Shown here piece by piece: positions 17,356-25,089 of a stretch of 64,000 bases of DNA. The stretch comes from Bacteroidia bacterium (GTDB lineage: Bacteria; Bacteroidota; Bacteroidia; J057): positions 369,994-433,993 of the forward strand of contig JAUIGE010000003.1 of assembly GCA_030430205.1 (NCBI GenBank), read 5' to 3'. Position 1 is the first letter of the stretch. Every line of letters starts with the position of its first letter. A model generated the notes under the pieces. The model was not told where the DNA came from and ran no database searches. It was given only the letters and a program-made list of their open reading frames with translations. The translations under genes and the position numbers were made by a program.

Positions 17356-18636
17356 ATGGCTTTTCCGCTTCTCCACAAACTGCCTTCCGGCTGGCATCCG
17401 CTTTGGCGGCTGTTTTTGCTGCTGTTCGCTTTGTTCAACCTCAGTCGGTTGGTAGATGTTCAGGAACCGCTGGGCCCCAACCGGGCCGTAGACTTCCGCA
17501 ATGTCTATGTGGGCGCGCAGCTGCTATGGCAGGGGGAGAACCCCTATGATGATGAATTGCTAAAAGCACATTGGAAGGAAATCGCCGCTGCGGAGGGTAT
17601 TCCCTTTACTACCCAGCCGGGCCTGCCGGTGACGCCGCTATTGTATCCGCCCTGGGCGCTCGCCCTTTTTGGTTTCATCGCCTTTTTGCCCTACAAAATC
17701 GCTTACCTGATCTGGTATGTGCTGATTCCGCTCTTGCTGGCGCTGGCCGTCTTTTGGGGCGGCAGCTGGGTGATGGGCAAAAAGCCGGAAGGCTGGGGCT
17801 GGTTGCTGGACCTGGGTCTGCTATGCCTGGCTTTCAAAGGCAGTGTACATGCCTGGGTGGTCGGGCAACCCAGTTTTCTGGCATACACGCTGCTGTTTGG
17901 GGTTTTGTATTGTGACAAAAAAGGAAAAATCTGGACAGCAGGGCTGCTGCTGGGGCTGGCGGCTTTTAAGCCGACCCTGGCGATTCCCTTCGGGCTGCTG
18001 CTGCTGGCGCAGCGGCGTTGGGGGACATTGGGGATAGGCGCAGCCATTTGGCTGATGACAGAAGGGCTGGTGCTGGCCTTGCAGCCAGATATACTGGCGC
18101 TACATAGCGCCTATGGCGCTGCGGCGGCCGCCTTCCGCGAGCTCGTCTTCAGCCCCGAAATGGATAATTATCCCATTCACTACATCATGACCCACCTCAC
18201 CGAACTGACGGTTTGGTTTGAATACCTCCATGTCGGAGGACATCGTTTCTATCCGTGGCTGGTAGTGGCATTTCTGCCACTTGTAGGCTGGATTGTTTGG
18301 AACAAATGGAAAGGCAAAACAAGTGATCAGCATGCGCTTTTGCTGCTTATCCTTTGCTCCTTTCTGGTGAATTATTTCTCCTTTTATGATTTGTGGGTGC
18401 TGCTGCCGTTTGCGTTGCTGTATGGGCGTTTGGGAAAATGGAAAATGCGCTTTTCCTGGCTGTTGTGGCTGCCATTGATTGTGCCGTTTCATGGGATGTT
18501 GGATCGGCTGGGGTTGCCGGAGGGGTTGGAGTGGTTGTATTTGCTGACGCCGGGCTTGGTTTTGGGGTGGTTGGTGGTTTACTTTTTTCCTATTATTTCA
18601 AATTCGGGAGTCCTTCTCAAAAATCGTCGGAGTTAA
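17356..18636 (+). CDS. GT87/DUF2029-like membrane glycosyltransferase
   Basis: 426 residues, strongly hydrophobic, with about ten TM segments. The N-terminal loop AVDFRNVYVGAQLLWQGENPYD (~44-65) is the DUF2029/GT87 hallmark: an Asp near the first extracytoplasmic loop is the presumed catalytic base in GT-C enzymes, and 'G.NPYD' is characteristic. A second signature is LYPPWALALFGFIAFLP (~97-113). GT-C enzymes of this kind move a mannose or arabinose unit from a polyprenyl-phosphate sugar onto a lipid or glycan outside the inner membrane. Neither donor nor acceptor can be inferred here, and no polysaccharide cluster is adjacent. Confidence 0.8.
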   Translation: MAFPLLHKLPSGWHPLWRLFLLLFALFNLSRLVDVQEPLGPNRAVDFRNVYVGAQLLWQGENPYDDELLKAHWKEIAAAEGIPFTTQPGLPVTPLLYPPWALALFGFIAFLPYKIAYLIWYVLIPLLLALAVFWGGSWVMGKKPEGWGWLLDLGLLCLAFKGSVHAWVVGQPSFLAYTLLFGVLYCDKKGKIWTAGLLLGLAAFKPTLAIPFGLLLLAQRRWGTLGIGAAIWLMTEGLVLALQPDILALHSAYGAAAAAFRELVFSPEMDNYPIHYIMTHLTELTVWFEYLHVGGHRFYPWLVVAFLPLVGWIVWNKWKGKTSDQHALLLLILCSFLVNYFSFYDLWVLLPFALLYGRLGKWKMRFSWLLWLPLIVPFHGMLDRLGLPEGLEWLYLLTPGLVLGWLVVYFFPIISNSGVLLKNRRS

Positions 18637-18815
18637 TCACTTCTAACGAAAGAATTTTTTCCCGGTTAATAGGGGCCAGACTATCACGTAGATGGAAGCA
18701 AGGATAGTAATAATCCCACTATGCCATTGAAATGTGTAAGACAGAATGGAAAAAACTGTATGAAAGTGACGGCTGAGGGAAAAAAGGGTCCGCCTAAAGA
18801 ATAGAAAACGAAATT

Positions 18816-20522
18816 TTACTGCTTCTCCAATTCCCAAATCACCTTACTAATTCCAAGGTCTGGAAGTTCGAAGAGCCCTAGACCCTCTAGTTTCAAATAA
18901 TCGGGACGAGAAGAAAGGATGTTGAAGGTAATAAGCTGGCCACCGGCAAGCTGTATTTTTATGGTTTGGGCAATGTCATTATATCCCCAAAAACCGTTAA
19001 AATTCTTATTTATAGTAAAGTTATTAGGATCACCATCGACTAGCAAACAGGTCTGGGGATCTAGTTCGGGAGGAGGGTCTATCGTTGTGAGTTCTCTGGT
19101 CGTATAGATCTTCACCGAGTCACAATCTGTTATTTTCAGATCAAAATTCTTGAATGTATATCCCTCATGCATAGCGGTAAGCACCGTGCCGGGACAGGAG
19201 TCGGAGCTGAGTATGAAGTTCCGCCGAATGAGTCCATTGATACCGTCCCCACTAATAGTCAAACTGGTTGAATCATTGAGGCCCCAGGTACTAAGAGATT
19301 CTACCAAATAGCTAGTCGTTTTCCAGGTACCCGTTATGGGGTTTTCCAAACAGAGAAAACCAGAGTCTATCGGCCATTTTTTTATGGGGAATGATTTGTC
19401 ATATTTAGCAAAGGTATGCTCAAATAGTTTCATTTGGATAATTGCCAGGAAATCAAGGCCCCCTCTCAGATCATAGGATAATTTGTTGGTAGAACCGACT
19501 ACAAAACCAGCATGTGCTCTGACAAATCCTTTCAAGCCCAGGGACATCTTGAAATCTTTTAACCCATAAGGCCTTATTTCATGCCGGAATTGTAGCGAGC
19601 CTATCGCCTCGGCATCTCCCTTGAAAACAAAGGTAGGGGGAGAGAAATTATTGCTAACATCCGAAATATCCTTCCATTCACCTCCCTTACTATATTCGAC
19701 ACCAATGGTAGCGGTGAAATTATTTTTCACGCCAGCGCTGAGTTCAGCACTAAGCTTTCCTTCAGCTCCCAGCACTAGTACAAGCCATTGCTTGGCGATG
19801 GGAAGTGGAATCAAGGTAGGCAGGGAAATCGGTGGAAGCTGGAAAGTAGCTAAAACCAAATCTTTTTTAACAGAACCCAGGTTGCCACCTACGATCAACT
19901 CCAGGGATTCTTGGGTGATAAAATCAAGGCTTATAGCAAGCTTTTGTAACTCCTGGTCTTCGATCTTCATTTCAAAGTGCCAATTAGGATCGATGGTAAC
20001 GGATCCTTTCACTTTGACCTGATCAAATGTAGTTGAACGATCATTGTCTATGTCATAAATTACTTTGTCAAAAGTGATTTCAATGCCCTCTGCACTTGTC
20101 CTTTGGGTGAGATCGATCCCGGAAGTGTCCAGCAGGATGATGTCATCTTTGGTAAATCTGCGGCTATACCTTACCTCATCATGGATAACGGCATCCAGTA
20201 GAGATGCCTGCTCTGTGGTGTAAACGAATTCCTGGTCATTTTCTGTTATCGAGACCACCTTACGCAGAAAGCCATCAGGAGCATTTGTTGTCATATCAGA
20301 CACCAGGATATCGCCCGTTTTTACTTTGGACAATTCCCGATCTCCCTTTGTGAAGACGAGTCGACTGCTGTCAATGGAGCTTAGATTTGATTTTGCCAAA
20401 TCGGTTACGATTCGCGTATTGTCGGTGAGTTCCCCCCCGATGGGATCGACACCCATATCGGGCTGGCATGCAAATATGAGCATAGCCAATAAGAGAAGCG
20501 CGAGGTTTTGGATGCTTTTCAT
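18816..20522 (-). CDS. Large lipoprotein of unknown function
   Basis: 568 residues. The signal peptide ends with LIFAC (Cys ~19), a clear lipobox. The body is beta-rich with many Ser/Thr/Asp. Residues ~45-180 run through short strand-turn units (TGDILVSDMTT, RKVVSITEND) and the middle includes a hydrophobic PPISLPTLIPLPIAKQW segment. No known domain was recognised. The gene is more AT-rich than its neighbours. It is alone on its strand, convergent with the glycosyltransferase. It resembles other Bacteroidota lipoproteins that repeat a 'value tied to a property' architecture, but that is an impression only. Confidence 0.75.
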   Translation of the reverse strand: MKSIQNLALLLLAMLIFACQPDMGVDPIGGELTDNTRIVTDLAKSNLSSIDSSRLVFTKGDRELSKVKTGDILVSDMTTNAPDGFLRKVVSITENDQEFVYTTEQASLLDAVIHDEVRYSRRFTKDDIILLDTSGIDLTQRTSAEGIEITFDKVIYDIDNDRSTTFDQVKVKGSVTIDPNWHFEMKIEDQELQKLAISLDFITQESLELIVGGNLGSVKKDLVLATFQLPPISLPTLIPLPIAKQWLVLVLGAEGKLSAELSAGVKNNFTATIGVEYSKGGEWKDISDVSNNFSPPTFVFKGDAEAIGSLQFRHEIRPYGLKDFKMSLGLKGFVRAHAGFVVGSTNKLSYDLRGGLDFLAIIQMKLFEHTFAKYDKSFPIKKWPIDSGFLCLENPITGTWKTTSYLVESLSTWGLNDSTSLTISGDGINGLIRRNFILSSDSCPGTVLTAMHEGYTFKNFDLKITDCDSVKIYTTRELTTIDPPPELDPQTCLLVDGDPNNFTINKNFNGFWGYNDIAQTIKIQLAGGQLITFNILSSRPDYLKLEGLGLFELPDLGISKVIWELEKQ

Positions 20523-20664
20523 TATGAAAAGATAAATGATAAGCGTTGATTACCCAATTCTTTGCCGAAAAAGATATGGAGTAGGGGTTCATTCCGAAAG
20601 CTCAATCGCTCTTTCCACCCACAATCGTGGAGTTGAGCACATATACAACATGGCAAAAGAAAAC

Positions 20665-20683
20665 GGGTTTTAATATAAAACCC
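20665..20683 (+). promoter_or_regulatory. Hairpin immediately upstream of the possible clan CD gene
   Basis: GGGTTTTA / TAAAACCC, an 8-bp perfect stem with a 3-base loop, ends 5 bases before the ATG at 20689. In the mRNA it would hold the ribosome landing site; whether it regulates is unknown. Confidence 0.4.
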
Positions 20684-20688
20684 CATAC

Positions 20689-21453
20689 ATGAAAGCAATC
20701 ATAAGCCTATCCCTCCTCCTCCTGCTCAGCCTCTCGGCCCAGGCCGAGACCCGCACCATCCACACATTTGTCGCCCTATGCGACAATGTACACCAGGGCA
20801 TCGTGCCCGTGCCCAAAAGCCTGGGCAACGGCCAGGACCCCAAAAATAATTTGTATTGGGGCGCAGCCTACGGCCTAAAGTCCTTTTTCAAATACAAAAC
20901 CTCCGACTGGACGCTCGTCAAAACGCTGGATTCGGAGAATCCCATCATCCTCGAAAGGGTGTTGTTTAAACACAAAACAAAGGATGTCTATATGCTGGCG
21001 GACGCCTACGATGGCGCAAAAATCAAAACCTGTACAGAGAATTTCCTCAAAGCTTCCAATCAGCAAAATCCTTTTCAGCTGGTACATGAGGGGCAGTCTT
21101 TGTCTTTTGGCGGTGCCGCTGATTTGCTGGCATACATCGGTCACGATGGGCTGATGGATTTCAGCATCCGGGTAGACTATAAGGAGTTTGCGAAAAACGA
21201 TGTGGAAGTCATCATCCTGGCCTGCTACAGCAAGCGCTATTTTTCCCCTCAAATCCAACAGGCCGGTGCTCATCCTCTCCTCTGGACCACCCACCTCATG
21301 GCCCCGGAGGCCTATACCATCAAAGCCGCCATCGACGGCTGGATGCTCGGAGAGTCCGCAGAAAGCATAGACGAGCGCGCAGCCCAGGCCTATAATCTGT
21401 ATCAGAAATGTGGGATAAAAGGCGCGAGAGGCTTGTTTACGACGGGTTTTTGA
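20689..21453 (+). CDS. Secreted protein, possible caspase-like (clan CD) cysteine peptidase
   Basis: 254 residues with a signal peptide (to ~Ala19, SAQAE). No firm family name. The distinctive features are a hydrophobic block leading to H152 (LLAYIGHDGLMDF) and, 27 residues later, a second block leading to C179 (VEVIILACYSKRYF). This His-x-Gly...Ala-Cys layout on two adjacent strands is that of clan CD peptidases (caspases, gingipains, CHAT). The N-terminal part is strongly patterned (GIVPVPKSLGNGQDPKNNLYWGAAYG), typical of a conserved family. A peptidase role is inference from the dyad. It is monocistronic and has a hairpin next to its start. Confidence 0.65.
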   Translation: MKAIISLSLLLLLSLSAQAETRTIHTFVALCDNVHQGIVPVPKSLGNGQDPKNNLYWGAAYGLKSFFKYKTSDWTLVKTLDSENPIILERVLFKHKTKDVYMLADAYDGAKIKTCTENFLKASNQQNPFQLVHEGQSLSFGGAADLLAYIGHDGLMDFSIRVDYKEFAKNDVEVIILACYSKRYFSPQIQQAGAHPLLWTTHLMAPEAYTIKAAIDGWMLGESAESIDERAAQAYNLYQKCGIKGARGLFTTGF

Positions 21454-21458
21454 TAACA

Positions 21459-21737
21459 CTATTTATCGTCATAATGAAAACGACATTGGATAATGTAGCA
21501 CTTCTGGTCTTCCCCTTTTTTACCAGAGACTTTATAAACCAGCCGATGTTCTCCGGTGATTCGGCGGGACCAATATCCTTTTAAATGGTGCTTTAAGGGC
21601 TCGGGTTTCCCTAAACCTTTGAAAGGATTCGCCTTGATAGATTTTAACAAATCTTTGATTTTAAGGACGATTTCCTCATCTGTTTCAATCCAATAGGTGA
21701 AGTCTTCCCAGGCATGGCCTGTAAATTCAAAATTCAT
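21459..21737 (-). CDS. yoeB: YoeB-family mRNA interferase toxin
   Basis: 92 residues. It follows the YoeB pattern throughout: WEDFTYWIETDEEIVLKIKDLLKSI at the N-terminus, KPEPLKHHLKGYWSRRITGEHRLVY in the middle with the catalytic Glu63 and Arg65 equivalents, and the C-terminal IIQCRFHYDDK with the essential His-Tyr. YoeB binds the ribosome and cleaves mRNA at the A site. It is encoded 11 bases downstream of its antitoxin. The TA order (antitoxin first) and the operator upstream match the E. coli system. Confidence 0.95.
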   Translation of the reverse strand: MNFEFTGHAWEDFTYWIETDEEIVLKIKDLLKSIKANPFKGLGKPEPLKHHLKGYWSRRITGEHRLVYKVSGKKGEDQKCYIIQCRFHYDDK

Positions 21738-21748
21738 AGTGGCCTGGC

Positions 21749-22000
21749 TTAATCTAGTTCAAAAGAGACAGTTTTCCCGCTTTGTAATTGAGCGATAGAC
21801 TCCTGAAGCCTGTTTCTATTCGCTTCGGTTGAAAGTAAATGAGCTGTTTCCATCAAAGAATTATATTCTTTAATCGACATGATGACAATGGTATCGTCTT
21901 CATTTGTACGGGGAACAAAGATCACTTCGGAAGAGTGGCTTACCTCATCAAAATGTTGTTTGATATTTTTGCGGAGAGCGGAAACCGTGATTGCTTTCAT
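21749..22000 (-). CDS. yefM: YefM/Phd-family antitoxin
   Basis: 83 residues from the ATG at 22000 ([20 protein letters not shown]); the frame is open ten codons further up, but those codons read into the promoter. The N-terminal Phd/YefM fold (to ~60, [15 protein letters not shown]) binds DNA and dimerises; the C-terminal tail ([16 protein letters not shown]) is the disordered part that wraps the toxin. It neutralises YoeB and represses the operon together with it. The operator is at 22034-22051. Confidence 0.93.
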   Translation of the reverse strand: MKAITVSALRKNIKQHFDEVSHSSEVIFVPRTNEDDTIVIMSIKEYNSLMETAHLLSTEANRNRLQESIAQLQSGKTVSFELD

Positions 22001-22032
22001 AATATAAATAATATACCGAAAGCTACGCAATC

Positions 22033-22052
22033 ATGTACACAATGTTGTACAT
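22033..22052 (-). promoter_or_regulatory. YefM-YoeB operator with two TGTACA cores
   Basis: Two TGTACA hexamers (22034-22039 and 22046-22051) whose centres are exactly 12 bp apart, within a longer dyad ATGTACA...TGTACAT, 33-52 bases upstream of yefM. In E. coli the YefM-YoeB complex recognises TGTACA cores with this 12-bp spacing. Confidence 0.8.
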
Positions 22053-22093
22053 CCAAATACAAAATCTTCCCATCCCCTAATCCTCTAATTTCC

Positions 22094-23362
22094 TCATCCT
22101 CCCATCAAATCCTGCCCAATATCCGTCCGGTAATACTTCCCCTCAAACTGGATCGTGCTCGCATTGGTAAGCGAAAGGTGAATGGCATGCTCGATAGAAG
22201 TGCCAAAACAACTCACAGCCATCACGCGCCCACCATCGGTGACCACTTCGTTTTTGACAGCTTTGGTGCCTGCATGAAAGAGAATGGCTTCGTGTGTATC
22301 CTCCAATTCGGAGATCACTTTGCCTTTTTCGTAGGCGCCGGGATAGCCCCCGCTGACGAGCATGACTGTGGTACAGGTGCGTGGGTCTATGGAAAATGAT
22401 TTTTCATCCAGCCTGCCTTCGGCTACGCCGATAAACAAATCCAGCAGGTCCGACTCGATGCGCGGAAGGACCACTTCCGTCTCAGGATCGCCCATGCGCA
22501 CATTGTACTCCAGCACGATAGGCGTGCCGTCCACCACCATCAGACCGATGAAGATAAAACCCTGGTAGGAGATATTCTCCGCCTGTAGGCCTGCGAGCGT
22601 AGGCTCGACGATGGTCTTACGGACCGTCTTCATGAAATCATCATCGGCAAAAGGAACGGGCGAAACAGCGCCCATGCCGCCGGTATTGAGGCCGGTATCG
22701 CCTTCGCCTATGCGCTTATAGTCTTTGGCAGAGGGCAAAAGCTTGTAGGAATTGCCGTCTGTGAGGACGAAAACGGATATCTCGATCCCATCGAGGTATT
22801 GCTCGATGACGACGGTCTGTCCGGCTTCGCCGAAGGATTCACCCGAAAGCATCTTTCGGGTGGCTTCGATGGCTTCGATATGCGAGTCGCATATCAAGAC
22901 GCCCTTGCCTGCGGCAAGGCCGCTGGCCTTGACGACCACCGGCAGTGCCTGCCGGCGAATGAATGCTTCTGCTTCGGCCTGCTGGCCGGAGACAAAGGCT
23001 GCATAAGCAGCCGTGGGGATATTGTATTTATCCATGAAGCGTTTGGAAAACTCTTTGCTGCCTTCCAGCTCCGCTCCGTCCTTGCCCGGACCGATCACCG
23101 GCACGCCCTGCGTGCGCAGGAAGTCCGCAACCCCCTCAACCAGCGGTTGCTCGGGGCCTACGACGACCATGTCGATGTCTTTTTCCTTTACAAAAGCAGC
23201 CAGAGCAGCCTTGTCGGTAGGGCTGATCGGCACATTGATGCCGTGCTGCGAGGTGCCCGCATTGCCAGGGGCGATGTAGAGTTGGGATACTTTGGGCGAT
23301 TGGGCCAGCTTCCAGCTGAAGGCATGTTCGCGGCCTCCGGCGCCAAGGATGAGGATGTTCAT
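22094..23362 (-). CDS. purD: Phosphoribosylamine-glycine ligase
   Basis: 422 residues, the normal length for PurD. The N-terminal MNILILGAGGREHAF and VVVGPEQPLVEGVADFLR, the ATP-grasp domain with VVVKASGLAAGKGV (~146-159) and the acid-rich metal site FIFIGLMVVDGTPIVLEYNVRMGDPETE (~270-297, conserved E/N) are all present. It catalyses the second step of purine synthesis, joining glycine to phosphoribosylamine with ATP. Cytoplasmic. Its 5' leader, beginning 9 bases above the start codon, is a heptamer repeat tract, which is unusual for a housekeeping gene. Confidence 0.98.
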   Translation of the reverse strand: MNILILGAGGREHAFSWKLAQSPKVSQLYIAPGNAGTSQHGINVPISPTDKAALAAFVKEKDIDMVVVGPEQPLVEGVADFLRTQGVPVIGPGKDGAELEGSKEFSKRFMDKYNIPTAAYAAFVSGQQAEAEAFIRRQALPVVVKASGLAAGKGVLICDSHIEAIEATRKMLSGESFGEAGQTVVIEQYLDGIEISVFVLTDGNSYKLLPSAKDYKRIGEGDTGLNTGGMGAVSPVPFADDDFMKTVRKTIVEPTLAGLQAENISYQGFIFIGLMVVDGTPIVLEYNVRMGDPETEVVLPRIESDLLDLFIGVAEGRLDEKSFSIDPRTCTTVMLVSGGYPGAYEKGKVISELEDTHEAILFHAGTKAVKNEVVTDGGRVMAVSCFGTSIEHAIHLSLTNASTIQFEGKYYRTDIGQDLMGG

Positions 23363-23370
23363 TTAGGTTT

Positions 23371-23483
23371 GTTTCGGGTTTCGGGTTTCGGGTTTCGAGT
23401 TTCGGGTTTCGGGTTTCGGGTTTCGGGTTTCGAGTTTTGGGTTTCGGGACATATTGCGGAACCCGAAACCCAAAACCCGAAAC
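23371..23483. repeat. 7-bp tandem repeat, GTTTCGG, 11 units plus inverted copies
   Basis: Eleven heptamers at 23371-23447 (GTTTCGG with GTTTCGA and GTTTTGG variants), a 13-base centre, then an inverted arm of about three units (23461-23483). It fills the gap between purD and the upstream deiminase gene. In sense to purD it reads as ACCCGAA units ending beside the start codon. Confidence 0.92.
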
Positions 23484-23488
23484 ATTTC

Positions 23489-24946
23489 TTATTCTTCCCT
23501 CAGCAGGGGTAGGGTCAAACAGTGGGGTCCGCCATTATCGGTGCGGATTTCATTCGAAGACATCTCTGCCAGGAAGCTGTCGGGATTTTGTTCCTTCATT
23601 TTGCTGCGCAAAGCTGTGATTGTAATAGGATTGCGGTGGTAAGTCACCGCACGGTGAGGCGCAGTACAAAAGATATTGCCTGCCATATTGTGTTGCTCAA
23701 AAAGGGCTGATTTCAGGTGGTCAAAAGCATTGACATAGTCATCGGGAGGACCGCCCAGCCAGGCCATCTTGTTCATGTCGAGCAAACCATCTTTTTGCAG
23801 TTGGGTGAAAAAATAGCGGGCTTTTTCGGGCAAACGCACCACTTTTCCCTTTTGCTTGATATAATCTCTGTCATATACTTCACAGCGGCCGGCATAGTCG
23901 AAATGATCTTCCGTGGGAATAAGGCTCAGGTCCGTTTGCAACTTGCCCATATTGTAGCGAAGCCATTTGACAAAGCCTTTGAGGACTTCCGTAGCCGAAA
24001 TGGTAAGCGAAGGATCAGGATGCCCAAAGATATAAGGCATCGCTATGCCCGATTGCGGGGCAAACATATTGAAAACGGTGTCCAGGTGAATGAATCCGCG
24101 CAAATCGGGAACATTTACCATGTAAATCCGCTGTATCTTCTTTTCTTTATCCGCTGCAAACAAAGCCTCTACCAGCTTGTAAAAACCCAGCCTTGTCGTG
24201 CGATTTGCATACAGCCAATCGTATTTGCCGACGCCTACTGCCAGGGTATTTTCATTCAGAACGAGGATATTTCCTCCTTCGAGCAGGTAGTTGTGGTGCA
24301 GGCCGCTGAGGGTATTGTCGTCGCGCAGTTTGCGGTTAAAATCCACCAGGTCCAGGAAAATGCTATCCGAGTCAAACATCGGATGGTATTTGAAAATAGC
24401 GCGCAATATGCCCGGCTCATCATGGCGTCGTTTCGACGCCATAGAGTTGATCACCACACCCGCCGGCGTGACGGCGGAGGAATCCCGCACCCACATTATC
24501 TCCCGCTTGGGCGGGATGATCAGATTGGGCAGGCGCCCATTATTCAGGATCAGCTTCCGTGGATAGCCATGTATCAGGTCCTTGGCGATATTGCTGGCTT
24601 CATGATTTTCCAGGCCGATGCCCCTGGACTGCAGGTGATCTGCATAGGTGTCGGCATTGTCTTCAAGTATGTCTTTCAGGATGATGTATCGCTGCCGATA
24701 ATCCGCATCGGCAAAAAGGTCCATCAACAAATCCGTCAACTCATACACATTGCCATCTCCACACTCCTGCATCAGGAATTTCTTCAAATCTCCATGGTTG
24801 CGCTGCAACTCCTGATAAGAGCGTGGATACTGCCCCATCAGGGGATGATCCCCTTCCCAGGGTATCAACTGACGGTGCTCCGCACCAGGCGTATGAATCA
24901 GAACTTTTTTAAGCTTGTTGTATTCAGATTTTATAACCGGTTTCAT
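23489..24946 (-). CDS. Arginine deiminase-like guanidino-modifying enzyme
   Basis: 485 residues. All catalytic positions of the arginine deiminase / amidinotransferase fold can be found: Asp155 in MWVRDSS, Glu223 in LLEGGN, His287 and Asp289 in FIHLDTVF, and Cys476 in GGPHCLTLPL. These enzymes hydrolyse the guanidinium of arginine to citrulline and ammonia through a thiouronium intermediate. It is longer than classical ArcA (~410), with inserted segments at ~80-140 and 170-215, so the substrate could differ. No carbamoyltransferase or carbamate kinase lies nearby. The next gene upstream is a second member of the superfamily. Confidence 0.85.
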   Translation of the reverse strand: MKPVIKSEYNKLKKVLIHTPGAEHRQLIPWEGDHPLMGQYPRSYQELQRNHGDLKKFLMQECGDGNVYELTDLLMDLFADADYRQRYIILKDILEDNADTYADHLQSRGIGLENHEASNIAKDLIHGYPRKLILNNGRLPNLIIPPKREIMWVRDSSAVTPAGVVINSMASKRRHDEPGILRAIFKYHPMFDSDSIFLDLVDFNRKLRDDNTLSGLHHNYLLEGGNILVLNENTLAVGVGKYDWLYANRTTRLGFYKLVEALFAADKEKKIQRIYMVNVPDLRGFIHLDTVFNMFAPQSGIAMPYIFGHPDPSLTISATEVLKGFVKWLRYNMGKLQTDLSLIPTEDHFDYAGRCEVYDRDYIKQKGKVVRLPEKARYFFTQLQKDGLLDMNKMAWLGGPPDDYVNAFDHLKSALFEQHNMAGNIFCTAPHRAVTYHRNPITITALRSKMKEQNPDSFLAEMSSNEIRTDNGGPHCLTLPLLREE

Positions 24947-24960
24947 ATATATTAATCGTT

Positions 24961-25086
24961 ATCTCTTGTCTCTATTCTCTGATCTCTATTCTCTGATCTC
25001 TATTCTCTGATCTCTATTCTCTTGTCTCTATTCTCTGATCTCTATTCTCTTGTCTCTATTCTCTGATCTCGCTTCCCGCTTCCCGC
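24961..25086. repeat. 7-bp tandem repeat, TCTCTAT/TCTCTGA family, about 18 units
   Basis: Alternating heptamers GTCTCTA / TTCTCTG / ATCTCTA / TTCTCTT, ending with ATCTCGC, TTCCCGC, TTCCCGC, which are inverted GCGGGAA-type units. It lies 14 bases upstream of the deiminase start (minus strand) and ends just before the stop codon of the CtlX gene. Confidence 0.92.
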
Positions 25087-25089
25087 CTC

